Source of the DNA: Opitutales bacterium
GTDB taxonomy: Bacteria > Verrucomicrobiota > Verrucomicrobiia > Opitutales > UBA953
Direction of reading: 5' to 3'
Length of the DNA stretch: 64,000 nucleotides
Assembly: GCA_017935025.1 (NCBI GenBank)
Contig: JAGBIL010000028.1
Span: 1-64,000 of the forward strand
Within the stretch, counting starts at the first letter, position 1. Each line of letters starts with the position of its first letter. Positions 10,101 through 18,806 of this stretch are shown piece by piece. The position numbers and the translations under genes are program-made. The notes under the pieces are model-generated. The model did not search any database. It worked only from the letters and a program-made list of their open reading frames with translations, and was not told the DNA's origin.

Positions 10101-11562
10101 GACTTCGTTCGGCTGCGGTCCCGATGCGTTTATCATCGACGAAGTTGCGGATATTTTAAAACAGGGCGGGAAAAACCTGACGCTCTTGAAAATCGACGAC
10201 GTCAACAACATCGGATCGCTCAAATTGCGTCTGCGTTCGCTCGTCGAAAGCCTGAAATTCAAAAGCAATTTCGCGGATGCGGGAGTGCGTTCCCGCAAAA
10301 CACCGCCTCCGCGCCACACGGGAATTTTCGGAAAGGGCGATAATGCGCGCCGCACGATTCTTTATCCGTTTATTTCCGAATACATTTCTCCGATTATCGC
10401 GCCGGCGCTCGAAGCCTGCGGCTACAAGGCGATTATGCTCCCGCCGAGCGACGCGCAGACCGTGGAATACGGTTTGAAACATTCCAACAATGAAATTTGC
10501 TATCCGGCAACACTCGTCGTGGGCGACATCGTCAAAGCGCTCGATTCCGGAAAATACGACCGCCGCGAAATCGCCGTCGGGATTTCCCAGACGGGAGGGC
10601 AATGCCGCGCGACGAATTATCTCTCGCTGATAAAAAAAGCGCTCGCCAATGCAGGTTACGGCGACGTTCCCGTGGTCTCCGTCGGAATCGGAACTTCGCC
10701 CGTAAACGATCAGCCGGGAATGAATTTTTCGCTGACAAAAATTGCCAAGCGCGCCGTTTCCGCCATTGTTTTCGGCGATTGTATCGCGCAGATGTATTAT
10801 TCGACGGTCGTGCGGGAGCGTGTCGCGGGAACGGCGGAGAAGTTGCGCGACGGGTATTTGGCGGCGCTTTTGCCGTGCGTACGTCTCGGGCGCGTGAAGG
10901 AAATGTTCCGCCTCTTACGGCGCGCGGCGGAGGATTTTGATGCCGTTCCCGTGAAAGCCGAGCGCGTTCCCGCAATCGGAATCGTCGGGGAAATTTTTGT
11001 GAAGTACAACGCGTTTTCCCATAAAAATGTGGTTTCATGGTTGGTCGAAAACGGCGTGGAACCGGTTTTGCCGAACGTTACGGACTTCATGATTCAGGAC
11101 ATCGTAAACAACCGCATCAACGTGAAGCTCAATCTCGCCCGGCGTTCGCTGCAGACCTGGGGATTTACGCTCGCGTTTTCGCTTTTGGCAAAATCCGCCA
11201 TCGCCAAAGCCGACAAGGCTTGCGGCGCGTTTCGCCGTTACCGCCCGTTCGGAAGTATCGAAGAAAAAGCGGAAAAAGGCGCGAAAATCGTCAGTCTCGC
11301 CGCGCAGTTCGGAGAAGGCTGGCTGATTCCGGCGGAGTTCGCGATGCTTGCCGAGCACGGGATTTTCAACGCGGTTTCGCTTCAGCCGTTCGGTTGTATC
11401 GCCAATCACATTGTCGCCAAAGGCATAGAGAAGCGAGTCCGGAGGCTGTACCCGCAAATGAATTTGCTCTTTCTCGATTTTGATGCGGGAACGTCCGAGG
11501 CGAACGTTTTAAATCGCCTCCATTTTATGGTCAAAAACGCCGAACAAGGTTGTGCGGGGTAA
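7195..11562 (+). CDS. Giant acyl-CoA dehydratase activase (2-hydroxyglutaryl-CoA dehydratase activator family)
   Basis: 1455 residues. Two BadF/BcrA-type ATPase domains lie in tandem, starting GLDVGSTTLKLVFVD and GIDSGSTTTKIVVID. Each has the cysteine motif that helps hold a bridging 4Fe-4S cluster (NGSCAGGTGAFIDQM and EACSSGCGSFVEAFA). A Cys-rich link (CPGCTNRCQVCEF) leads to DUF2229 and a dehydratase-like C-terminal half. Short family members pass ATP-driven electrons to dehydratases of amino-acid fermentation; this long single-chain form is widespread in anaerobes and its substrate is not known. The gene carries many GGGAACG copies. Confidence 0.88.
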   Translation: MERKIFNVGLDVGSTTLKLVFVDGNGDVIYSDYRRHHADIFGALKAGFENALSGLGDGEIRLAVTGSAGMGIAERGNLPFVQEVVAAAEVIRVKYPETKTFIDIGGEDAKMIFFEAGKLPDMRMNGSCAGGTGAFIDQMASLLGCDVSALSALALSAKTVYPIASRCGVFSKTDIQNLLARNVSRADIAASIFHAVALQCIGTLARGFDILPKVFFCGGPFAFIPALRKAFREELNLREEDCIFCENAAFVPAWGCALSALNSAKKDFSESLAGTEKTLPKLSETAADLAAQKASVGNIPRAGALPRLFRDEADFAAWFSEKQGGVIPKVSLADYDGSPCFLGIDSGSTTTKIVVIDARERVLFRFYKKSQGDALGAAAEGLREFFAQARAAGREIRIARSCVTGYGEDLIKAAFNLDDGVVETIAHYRAARKFMPDVSFILDIGGQDMKAIFVENGAINRLEINEACSSGCGSFVEAFAASLKFPVAEFARLACFSEAPCDLGTRCTVFMNSKVKQALREGAGVPDIAAGLSFSIVKNCLHKVLKIRDAAELGEHIVVQGGTFRNLSVVRAFERLTGKSVIFTDMPELMGAYGCALIAAENFSKTEENSAGTPLARLVDPNAFREKRLTCPGCTNRCQVCEFIFDNGNVYYSGNKCEKIFTNKGGDFRRGENMYTFKYSRIFRRGNVRAVAGTSGGTRRRIGIPRALNAFENFPFWNALLSACGFEVVVSGASTMPLYEKGLRTVMSDNICFPAKLVHGHVLDLVGRGVERIFMPYVVRERSEDARAHGSFNCPIVSGYSQVISAAMETQEKYGIPLDAPVVTFSDEKLLRRACREFSDTLGVPKSVFDAAFPVALAAQKNFARELYEKAKKILENARKNGRTVILLAGRPYHADPLIQHKISDLAAGFGADIITEDIARFAEEKDTDGGGNALDGIGGVLQWTYVTRILKAARFVARAEPSVHYVQLTSFGCGPDAFIIDEVADILKQGGKNLTLLKIDDVNNIGSLKLRLRSLVESLKFKSNFADAGVRSRKTPPPRHTGIFGKGDNARRTILYPFISEYISPIIAPALEACGYKAIMLPPSDAQTVEYGLKHSNNEICYPATLVVGDIVKALDSGKYDRREIAVGISQTGGQCRATNYLSLIKKALANAGYGDVPVVSVGIGTSPVNDQPGMNFSLTKIAKRAVSAIVFGDCIAQMYYSTVVRERVAGTAEKLRDGYLAALLPCVRLGRVKEMFRLLRRAAEDFDAVPVKAERVPAIGIVGEIFVKYNAFSHKNVVSWLVENGVEPVLPNVTDFMIQDIVNNRINVKLNLARRSLQTWGFTLAFSLLAKSAIAKADKACGAFRRYRPFGSIEEKAEKGAKIVSLAAQFGEGWLIPAEFAMLAEHGIFNAVSLQPFGCIANHIVAKGIEKRVRRLYPQMNLLFLDFDAGTSEANVLNRLHFMVKNAEQGCAG

Positions 11563-11709
11563 GGGGCGGACGGGAACGTTCTCAGGAACGAATCCGCAGG
11601 TTCGCATCGTGAAAAAGCGTTTTTCTCTCTTGCTTAGGAAAAGGCGGGGGCGCACAATGTTTTCCCAAAATAACCTCCCCTTATATCACCCCGATAATCT
11701 TCGTTTTTT

Positions 11710-13701
11710 ATGAAAGAATTGGTGCTTTTTGTTGACGGACAAACCGTTGGTCCGTTCCCGTTGGAGGACGTTGAAAAGCGTCTTGCGGCAGGCGAATTTT
11801 CTGCGGAAACGCCCTGCGCGGAACCCGGTGCTACGGAGTGGAAAACGCTCGGCGAAGTTGTTCCCGCGAACGGTGCGCGCCCGACGGTCGTGCGCCTTGC
11901 CCGAAAAACAAAGGAAGAAACGGAGGAAATGAGGTCTGCGACGTCGGAAAAACTTGATCCGGACGTGCGTAAAAAACTCTTGCTCTACAATTTGGCGGAT
12001 TCTATTTCCGTGGACAAATTCACGCCGTTGCAGGCGGATACTGCGATCAAAATTCACGAGGCTGCGTTGAAAAAGGGGAAAAAACTAAAAATCGCGGCGG
12101 GTGTCGGCGGATTTTTGATTTCGTTTGCGCTGGCATCGTTTTTGTTTACGGGCGTGAATTTCGGCAAGGATCCGGGCGGAAAAGGGCAGAAGCTCTTTGA
12201 AAAAATCTTTGAGGAACCGCCGAATCCCGAGCATAAGAAAAAACGCCAGCGCATTGCGGCGGAAAGTGAGCGTTTGGCGCAGCTCCGAGAAGAAATTGCG
12301 GCGGTGAATTTTGTCGCGCCGCGCAGTCAGGGCGACCCGCGCCAAACTTTCCTCGGGAACGTCGAAATCAAAAATCCCGACATTTCCACGGTTACGGGAA
12401 CGCTCGATGTTTCCGCGCTTCCGGCGAGCCTGGTTCCGGCAACGAAATTTGAAGTGATTCAGCTGAAGCGCCTGGACGGGACGACGGAAGATCGCATCAA
12501 AAAGCAGAACGAACTTTTTGCGGTGCTTTCCACGCCGGTTTGGACGGAGGCGGAATTGCGAAAAGCTATCGCGGAAGAATTGGCGGAGGATTTTCCGAAA
12601 TCCGATGCTCCCGAAGCCGCAGAAATCGCAAACCGCCTGAAAATGTTCCGCCTCGATGCAATCGACGCACAGTTGCAGTGGTTGGAAAAACGCATCGGCG
12701 AAATCGCCCAACTCAAGGAAGTTCAGGGACGCTCGAAGGAAAAGAGCAATTCCCGGAAAAAAAGCACGGCAAAGGACGAATCCGCCGAGCAACGCAAGGC
12801 GACCAGCCGCGCGGTTCAAAATTGGGCTTCGCGCGAAATGCCGAAATTTATCGAAAAACTGAAAAAATTCCTCGCGGAAAAAGAAATTTATTATTCCGCG
12901 GAAAAACGTGCGGAGGCGTGGCGTGAGTTTTCCGAAAACGAACTGCCGGAAATCCAGAACAAGATTGCGGAAAACGAAACGCAGCGCACCCCGGTCGGAG
13001 CGAACGGCGAATTCCTTCTGGAAGGGCGCAGCGACCGCAATCTCATCGCCGTGGCGCATTTTGAACGCGCGGGCGATGTGTATTTCGTTCCCGCGAAGGA
13101 CGAAAACGAACAAGGCTTGGTCCGTATGCAGAACATTTCCGTGAATCGGCGTACGCTCAAACCGGAAGATGTCCTCATGGACGAACGCTACATCGTTGCC
13201 GCGAAGGAAAAAATGGGCGGAAAACCCATGATAACGAGCGGGAAAATTCTTTCGCAGGAAATCTTTATCGTCCGCACGAGCCCGGAATGGTTCTACATTA
13301 CGGTGGAGAAGAAACCCGACGAAGGCGAAACGGCATCGCGCCGCCGCCCGAGCGTGGTTTTGGGCGTTCCCGCAGAGTTTTTTGAATCCGTCGCCGTCGG
13401 CGATGAGGTTCCGATGGAAAAGCTACTTACGTTTGATCGCTTCGGCAAAGCGGCGGAATCTCCGGCAACGGGGCGTCTGATTTCGATTCCGGACGACAAG
13501 CTGGAAATCGTGAAGGAACAGCAAACTGCCGCCGGAATCGCGTTCCCGCCGCCGCCGGAAAAATATGTGCCTCCGGCTCCGAAAAAGGAAGAGCCCGCAG
13601 AGGCTACGGGAACACCCGAAGCGGAAAGCGCCGGAGCATCTGAAGACGCCCCGCCGGAAACAGAAAGCGGCGAGGGCGAAGCCGGAGCCTCCGAAGAATA
13701 A
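11710..13701 (+). CDS. GYF_2-domain membrane protein of unknown function
   Basis: 663 residues. Residues 1-60 form a GYF_2 (DUF4339) domain (LVFVDGQTVGPFPLEDVEKR), a small peptide-binding module common in planctomycetes and verrucomicrobia. One membrane segment follows near residue 140 (IAAGVGGFLISFALASFLF). A long charged, coiled-coil-rich region comes next (with lysine-rich stretches around residue 345), and the tail is Pro/Glu-rich and low complexity. The rest matches nothing I recognise. The next gene begins 21 bases after its stop. Confidence 0.7.
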   Translation: MKELVLFVDGQTVGPFPLEDVEKRLAAGEFSAETPCAEPGATEWKTLGEVVPANGARPTVVRLARKTKEETEEMRSATSEKLDPDVRKKLLLYNLADSISVDKFTPLQADTAIKIHEAALKKGKKLKIAAGVGGFLISFALASFLFTGVNFGKDPGGKGQKLFEKIFEEPPNPEHKKKRQRIAAESERLAQLREEIAAVNFVAPRSQGDPRQTFLGNVEIKNPDISTVTGTLDVSALPASLVPATKFEVIQLKRLDGTTEDRIKKQNELFAVLSTPVWTEAELRKAIAEELAEDFPKSDAPEAAEIANRLKMFRLDAIDAQLQWLEKRIGEIAQLKEVQGRSKEKSNSRKKSTAKDESAEQRKATSRAVQNWASREMPKFIEKLKKFLAEKEIYYSAEKRAEAWREFSENELPEIQNKIAENETQRTPVGANGEFLLEGRSDRNLIAVAHFERAGDVYFVPAKDENEQGLVRMQNISVNRRTLKPEDVLMDERYIVAAKEKMGGKPMITSGKILSQEIFIVRTSPEWFYITVEKKPDEGETASRRRPSVVLGVPAEFFESVAVGDEVPMEKLLTFDRFGKAAESPATGRLISIPDDKLEIVKEQQTAAGIAFPPPPEKYVPPAPKKEEPAEATGTPEAESAGASEDAPPETESGEGEAGASEE

Positions 13702-13722
13702 TTTTTTTGAGGAGGCGCTCCG

Positions 13723-14130
13723 ATGAAATCCGAAAAATTTACCCCAAATTCGGGTTCCGCGGACGGTTTTTTACTGCAGGAAGCCTGTTATAAAATCACC
13801 GGTTGCGCGATCGATATTCTCAATGCTCTCGGACCCGGTCTGAGCGAGAGCGTTTATTCCGCCTGTCTGAAAATCGAAATGGATAAGCGCCGGATCGCGT
13901 ATAGGAGCGATTGTGCGTGTCCGCTGATTTACGACGATACGCAGGTCGGAGAAGTTTCCGTGCCGTTTGTGGTCGCGGAGCGACTCGTCGTGGCGTGTGT
14001 CGTTTCCGAGCATTTCAACGAGACCGATTATTCCCGCTACATCAGTTGCCTGCGCGCCTTGGATTTGCCGATGGCGCTTTTGCTGAATTTTCAGTTCGGC
14101 AAACTCCAATGGCGCAAAATTCAAGCGTAA
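13723..14130 (+). CDS. GxxExxY family protein
   Basis: 135 residues. It contains the family signature in LNALGPGLSESVYSACLKIE and the usual end FQFGKLQWRKI. The fold is thought to be related to PD-(D/E)XK nucleases, but no activity is established. A strong ribosome site (GAGGAG, 8 bases before the ATG) supports this start. In many genomes this family is scattered, as if mobile. It is followed by a terminator. Confidence 0.88.
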   Translation: MKSEKFTPNSGSADGFLLQEACYKITGCAIDILNALGPGLSESVYSACLKIEMDKRRIAYRSDCACPLIYDDTQVGEVSVPFVVAERLVVACVVSEHFNETDYSRYISCLRALDLPMALLLNFQFGKLQWRKIQA

Positions 14131-14198
14131 TGCGAGTTTTATCTCCTGTGCCGACGTGTGCGGCGCATTCTCTTTGAAAGAGATTGGATTCCCCGAAA

Positions 14199-14239
14199 AA
14201 AAAACGTTCCCGCGAAAAATCCTCGCGGGAACGTTTTTT
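14199..14239 (+). terminator. Terminator built from an inverted pair of the iterated motif
   Basis: Arms of 17 bases at 14199-14215 and 14223-14239 pair perfectly: six A, CGTTCCCGCGA, a 7-base loop, TCGCGGGAACG, six T. It works on both strands, serving the GxxExxY gene (+) and the PPi-PFK gene (-). The stems are the window's iterated motif. Confidence 0.9.
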
Positions 14240-14261
14240 GTTTTTTTTAAGCGGATTTCGC

Positions 14262-15494
14262 TTAGTGAGCGCCGCCGGTGTGAGCCGGGCGCGGATCCGC
14301 CTGTCCGATTTCGCGGAGAAGGTTGCGGAACCACGGGAGCGCAATATTGAACGGCTTGCCGCCCTTGATGCGTTCAAATTCGATCGGACGCAGACGATCC
14401 TGGTGCGCTTCGTCGTGGCCGATAACGCCGCTTTCGCCGCGCATCGCCGCATCGACCGCGAGGTCGACACAACCCTTGATGAGGGTGAGGTCTTCCGCGT
14501 TGGCGGGAGCCGAGCGCGCAAAGTAGCCGGATTTCTGAACGAGCACTTTTTCCGCGCCGATCATTTCGGCAAACTGCTTGCCGAACCACTTGCCCGGATT
14601 GATGGCATCAAGTTTAACGTGGCCGAATGCGTCGCGCGGCACTTCTTCGCCCTTGGCTTCCATTTCCTTGACGATGGCGTCAACGCCCGCGCCTTCGGAG
14701 ATGAAGATGTTCACGCAATCGTAGAGATCCATAACGGCGTGGAGGCGTTTCGCTTCCTGCGCGATATCGATTTCGATTTCGGGAATGTAAATGCCGTGAA
14801 CATCGTATTTTTTCGGGTGGATGCCGACTTCGGGGACGAACTCGTTCGCGTAGAGTCGGCGGCGGTATTCGCGCGCGGTCGCGGCAGTGAGCCACCCGCA
14901 GTTGCGACCCATGACTTCGTGCACGATGAGCATACGCGGGTTTGCGGAGTTTTCCGAAACGATGTTTTTGAAGAAAATCGCGCCTTGTTCAGCCGCTGTC
15001 CAAGCGCCGAGCGATTGGCGAATCGGGTAAACGTCGTTGTCGATCGTTTTCGGCAAGCCGATGACGGTGAGGTCGTAGTTGTTCTGTTTGAGAAATGCCG
15101 CGAGGTCAGCCGCCGCCGTGTTCGTGTCGTCTCCGCCGATGGTGTGGAGAACCTGGACACCGTCTTTAACGAGCTGGTCGGCAGCCACTTTCTGCGGGTC
15201 TTCGCCTTCCTTGACGAGTCCGCGTTTCACGCAGTCTTTGACGTTGGTCAGCTTAACACGGGAATTCCCGATGGGGCTGCCGCCGTAGAGGAGGAACGTA
15301 AAGGCTTTTTCGCGGATTTCCGGCGTAACTTTAATGCTGTCACCGAGGAGGAGACCTTTGTAACCGCCGCGATAGCAAATGATTTCGATTTCCGGATCAA
15401 TTTCCGAATAGCGCATGATGAGCCCGCCGACAGCGGCGGAAAGGCAGGGCGCGAGCCCGCCTGCTGTGAGGATTGCAACTTTTTTCAGTTTCAT
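14262..15494 (-). CDS. Pyrophosphate-dependent 6-phosphofructokinase
   Basis: 410 residues. Phosphorylates fructose 6-phosphate reversibly with PPi. The PPi-type signature is present: GGDDTNTAAADLA, where ATP enzymes have GGDGS, and VIGLPKTIDNDVYP, where the lysine replaces the ATP-type pattern. Later motifs are HEVMGRNCGWLTAATA and GHDEAHQDRLRPIEFERIKG. The choice of PPi enzyme fits an anaerobic lifestyle and PEP carboxykinase as gluconeogenic partner. No convincing ribosome site precedes the ATG. Confidence 0.9.
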   Translation of the reverse strand: MKLKKVAILTAGGLAPCLSAAVGGLIMRYSEIDPEIEIICYRGGYKGLLLGDSIKVTPEIREKAFTFLLYGGSPIGNSRVKLTNVKDCVKRGLVKEGEDPQKVAADQLVKDGVQVLHTIGGDDTNTAAADLAAFLKQNNYDLTVIGLPKTIDNDVYPIRQSLGAWTAAEQGAIFFKNIVSENSANPRMLIVHEVMGRNCGWLTAATAREYRRRLYANEFVPEVGIHPKKYDVHGIYIPEIEIDIAQEAKRLHAVMDLYDCVNIFISEGAGVDAIVKEMEAKGEEVPRDAFGHVKLDAINPGKWFGKQFAEMIGAEKVLVQKSGYFARSAPANAEDLTLIKGCVDLAVDAAMRGESGVIGHDEAHQDRLRPIEFERIKGGKPFNIALPWFRNLLREIGQADPRPAHTGGAH

Positions 15495-15593
15495 AATGTG
15501 TAAGGTTATTTAGGTCAAAAAATTTAGGGAAAAATCATAACTTTCCCCGAAATCTTGGCAAGAACGCAGTTGCGGGAACGGGCGATTTTCGGG

Positions 15594-15632
15594 AGAAAAA
15601 AAGCGTTCCCGCCGCGATTACGGGAACGCTTT
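15594..15632 (-). terminator. Terminator of the glycosyltransferase gene, made of the iterated motif
   Basis: Stem AAAGCGTTCCCG (15600-15611) pairs with CGGGAACGCTTT (15621-15632). On the minus strand it is followed by a run of seven T. It lies 19 bases beyond the glycosyltransferase stop. Confidence 0.85.
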
Positions 15633-15650
15633 GATTTAGCCCGGCGTTTT

Positions 15651-16940
15651 TTAGGATTTTGCCGTAATGTCGTCGAGCGTTCTTACGCGATTGTGCGCAA
15701 TAGGAGTCCATTCGACTTTTTTGAACATCGCCGTAATCGAAATCGGCAGGTACGTCAGCATGAACAGCGGGAACGTGAACGCGTAGAAAATTTTCTTAAA
15801 CCAATGGCAATGGATCTTCTTCCATTGGGTGACGGTTGTAATCGCGCCGATCAGCCAGAGCGTGGAATAGATGCTCCAAAATGCACCGAGCAGACTGAGC
15901 CCGATGCGGCTGAGCTCCCAGCCGAGAATGAGCCCGACAACGATGCAAATCAGGCAGTTGAGCAGGGTGAGCACGCTCAGTACGAGCGCCGGCATAATCG
16001 TCATCGTCATGTCGTAGCACGACGTGAATTTTTCCGAGAAAATATTTTTGAGCAGGCTGAATCCGTATTTGCCCCAAACCTGAATGTAGCCTTTTGCCCA
16101 GCGCAGGCGCTGACGCCACGATTGCGCGAACGTAACGGGTTGCTCGTCGTAGAGCTCCGCATCTTTCGCGTAGCCGATTTTCCGTCCGCGAACAACGTTG
16201 TAAACCGTAAACTCAATGTCTTCCGTGAGCAGGAAAAATTTCCAACCGCCGACTTCCCGAATGATTTTCGAGGCAAACATGAAGCCCGTTCCCGAGACCG
16301 CGCAACTCGTGCCGAGCAACATTCGGGCGTGGTTCAGATATTCGCTTTCGCGTAGAAACCAAAGTGCATAGCCGGCGGTGATCCAGTTGTCTCCGTAGTT
16401 TTTGGAATTGCGGTAGCTGGTGATGACTTCGTAACCGTCGGAAAAGGTTTTGTTCATTTCCTCGAGATAGTGCGGGGCGAGGATGTTGTCCGCGTCAAAC
16501 ACCACATACGCGTCAAAATGTGTATCGCCGTAGTCGGCAACGATTTTTTCGTAGAGAAAATCCAGGGCATAGCCTTTTCCGACTTGTTCTTTGTTGAAAC
16601 GCTCGTAAACGACGGCTCCGTTTTCTCGGGCGACGGCGGCGGTTCTGTCCGTGCAATTATCCGCGATGACAAACACCGTGAAGTGTTCCCGCGCATAGGT
16701 TTGCTTGTTCAGGCTTTGCAGCAAAAGCGGCAAAACATTTTCTTCGTTGCGCGCGGAAATGAGCACACCGAAGCGGTGCGGAACGGTCGGTTTGTGCGGT
16801 TTGTCTTTTACGAAAAACGGAACGGCAATGTAGAAAAACTGATAAAGGTAACAAACCAGAAAAATGATGCCCAGCACCATGTTAATGGCGACAAAGACAA
16901 GCTCTCCGGTATCGGAAAAGGGGTGGGCATTGGCAAACAT
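15651..16940 (-). CDS. Processive family 2 glycosyltransferase, membrane-bound
   Basis: 429 residues. An N-terminal membrane segment (INMVLGIIFLVCYLYQFFY) precedes a GT2 domain: GVLISARNEENVLPLLLQSL, the nucleotide-sugar motif YVVFDADN, LTEDIEF and the QxxRW motif in WRQRLRWAKGYIQVWG. Three or four membrane segments follow. The TED and QxxRW pair is typical of processive enzymes that build beta-linked polymers (cellulose, hyaluronan or poly-GlcNAc type) on the cytoplasmic membrane. Sugar and product cannot be told from sequence. It stands alone with its own terminator. Confidence 0.85.
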   Translation of the reverse strand: MFANAHPFSDTGELVFVAINMVLGIIFLVCYLYQFFYIAVPFFVKDKPHKPTVPHRFGVLISARNEENVLPLLLQSLNKQTYAREHFTVFVIADNCTDRTAAVARENGAVVYERFNKEQVGKGYALDFLYEKIVADYGDTHFDAYVVFDADNILAPHYLEEMNKTFSDGYEVITSYRNSKNYGDNWITAGYALWFLRESEYLNHARMLLGTSCAVSGTGFMFASKIIREVGGWKFFLLTEDIEFTVYNVVRGRKIGYAKDAELYDEQPVTFAQSWRQRLRWAKGYIQVWGKYGFSLLKNIFSEKFTSCYDMTMTIMPALVLSVLTLLNCLICIVVGLILGWELSRIGLSLLGAFWSIYSTLWLIGAITTVTQWKKIHCHWFKKIFYAFTFPLFMLTYLPISITAMFKKVEWTPIAHNRVRTLDDITAKS

Positions 16941-17094
16941 GGTTTGAGAAAAAATCGTTCAGAGGGTGATTAAACGTAATGGCGTAATTATACGCACTTT
17001 TCCGGGATTGCGACAATCCAATATTCGGGGAAAATTCCGTCGTGCGCGGGAACGCGTTGGGCTGTTTTCTTGGGGCGTTTGCACGTTTTCCGTT

Positions 17095-17607
17095 TTAAAT
17101 ATTCGGGAAAATCCAATGTGCCGCCCAGAGGCAAACGCAGGTGAGTGCTGCGGCCGCAAAATCGTCCGCAACGACGCCCCAGCCGCCGTTGAGATTCTGC
17201 AGTTTTTTGATGAAAAGCGGTTTGAAAATGTCGAAAAGGCGGAACAGAACAAAGCCCGCGAGCAACCAGTAAAGCGTGTTCGCGCTGGAGGCAATGACTT
17301 CGCCGAGACCGGCAAAGCAAATCGGCATCACGGCAAATTCGTCAAAATTGACTTCGCCCGGGTCCGTTTTCCCCAAATATTTTTCCCCGGCTTCGCAGAC
17401 GGGAACGGCGACGACGACCAGCAGTGCCGCCCAAATCACGAATTGCAGCAATGTTTGCGGGGAATTGATCCCCTGAAACGCGAACCAGTAGAAAACGATT
17501 CCGGCAACCGAGCCCCACGTTCCCGGCGCGGGAAGTTTCCGTCCGAGCGGGCCCAGCGTGGAAAGCGTACCGAGTAATTTCGTCTTCGTGTCGATTTTTT
17601 CGCTCAT
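17095..17607 (-). CDS. pgpA: Phosphatidylglycerophosphatase A
   Basis: 170 residues from the ATG at 17607 (MSEKIDTKTKLLG). A longer frame exists upstream, but this start overlaps the pgsA stop by ATGA. PgpA removes phosphate from phosphatidylglycerophosphate to give phosphatidylglycerol. Motifs: KLPAPGTWGSVAGIVFY near the N-terminus and the acidic NFDEFAVMP, with several membrane segments. Coupled to pgsA, whose product is its substrate, which strongly supports the call. Confidence 0.9.
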   Translation of the reverse strand: MSEKIDTKTKLLGTLSTLGPLGRKLPAPGTWGSVAGIVFYWFAFQGINSPQTLLQFVIWAALLVVVAVPVCEAGEKYLGKTDPGEVNFDEFAVMPICFAGLGEVIASSANTLYWLLAGFVLFRLFDIFKPLFIKKLQNLNGGWGVVADDFAAAALTCVCLWAAHWIFPNI

Positions 17608-18206
17608 TGCATCAAAATTTTTCGGTTGCGAATGATGTAGCCCGTTCCGGAGTAAATCGTCAGCAAAACAGCTCCGTAAAACGACCACAAGCCCGCTTCC
17701 CGCGTCCAATACGCCCAGTCCGCGGGAACGCTCGTGTCCTGTAAGGCGTGAGCGAACAGAAGCAACGAAACCGAAACCATTTGCAACGCCGTTTTCAGCT
17801 TGCCGGCACGCTCCGCCGCCAGTACCAGACCGTTACTTGCGGCAACGAGTCGAAGCCCCGTAATCAAAAATTCACGACAAATGATAATAATGACGAAAAA
17901 TACGCAAAACTGCGGCAAAATCGTTTCTGCCGTTCCCGCGGGCGCGTTGCATTTCAGCCCGAGCATCGCGACGAACAGACCGACCATGATAATCTTGTCC
18001 GTCAGCGCGTCCATCAGCTTTCCGAAGTTGGAAACGGCCCCGACTTTACGGGCAATGTAACCGTCGAACCAATCCGAAGCCGCCGCCAGAACAAAAAGAA
18101 TAAATGCGGCAAGATCCGACTTAAAACCGTCGATGCAGAGCAAGCCGACAATGATAAACAGGAGCGGAATTCGCGAGAGCGTGAGGATATTCGGAAGATG
18201 TTTCAT
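17604..18206 (-). CDS. pgsA: CDP-diacylglycerol-glycerol-3-phosphate 3-phosphatidyltransferase
   Basis: 200 residues from the ATG at 18206 (MKHLPNILTLSRIPLLFIIV), chosen because PgsA normally begins with N(I/M)LTxxR. It makes phosphatidylglycerophosphate from CDP-diacylglycerol in the membrane. The CDP-alcohol phosphotransferase motif is complete: DGYIARKVGAVSNFGKLMD followed by ALTDK. Stop and pgpA start overlap by four bases. It is divergent from coaD with 87 bases between them. Confidence 0.93.
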   Translation of the reverse strand: MKHLPNILTLSRIPLLFIIVGLLCIDGFKSDLAAFILFVLAAASDWFDGYIARKVGAVSNFGKLMDALTDKIIMVGLFVAMLGLKCNAPAGTAETILPQFCVFFVIIIICREFLITGLRLVAASNGLVLAAERAGKLKTALQMVSVSLLLFAHALQDTSVPADWAYWTREAGLWSFYGAVLLTIYSGTGYIIRNRKILMQ

Positions 18207-18293
18207 CTCGAAAAATTTTCCTAAAAATCTTGCCACAGATTGCGTACAAGTCGAGACTGTAAACACATTTTAGAACGAAAATACGCAAAAAAA

Positions 18294-18803
18294 ATGGCAT
18301 CTCAAAAAATTGCACCTGCGCGCGTCGCCCTCTATCCGGGGAGCTTCGATCCCGTGCACAACGGGCACACTCACATCATTCGCCGCGCCGCAAAACTTTT
18401 CGATCGCGTAATCGTTGCCGTCGCCGCCAATCCCGACAAGCAACCGCTTTTTACGATTCCCGAGCGTGTCGAACTTTTGCGAGAAGCGCTTGCCGATGCC
18501 GAAAACGTTGAAGTCATCACATTCGGCGGGCTTACCGTGGACAATGCCAAGCGGCTCGGAGCCGGCGTTATCATTCGCGGATTGCGCCTTGTTTCAGACT
18601 TTGAGTCGGAGCTGTTGCTCGATATGCACAACCGCCGCCTTGAACCCGCCGTCGAAACGCTCTACATGATGCCGGAGAAAGAGTTCATCTGCTTCAATTC
18701 GTCTTTCGTAAAGCAAATCGTCAAGCTCGATTCCTCCCGCCTCAGCGACTACGTTCCCGCGTGCGTTTTCAAACGCCTCCGCGAAAAATACCCCACGGAG
18801 TAG
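18294..18803 (+). CDS. coaD: Phosphopantetheine adenylyltransferase
   Basis: 169 residues from ATG 18294; the frame is open further upstream, but family members start just before VALYPGSFDPVHNGH. It adenylates 4'-phosphopantetheine, the penultimate step of coenzyme A synthesis. The nucleotidyltransferase motif GSFDPVHNGH and the ATP-site stretch FICFNSSFVKQIV are visible. Its stop is three bases from the convergent ars permease stop, with no room for a separate terminator. Confidence 0.94.
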   Translation: MASQKIAPARVALYPGSFDPVHNGHTHIIRRAAKLFDRVIVAVAANPDKQPLFTIPERVELLREALADAENVEVITFGGLTVDNAKRLGAGVIIRGLRLVSDFESELLLDMHNRRLEPAVETLYMMPEKEFICFNSSFVKQIVKLDSSRLSDYVPACVFKRLREKYPTE

Positions 18804-18806
18804 CGC

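Noticed and set aside
14184-15503. 439-codon frame opposite the PPi-phosphofructokinase gene
   Set aside because: Antisense shadow; the minus strand shows all family motifs and this frame shows none.
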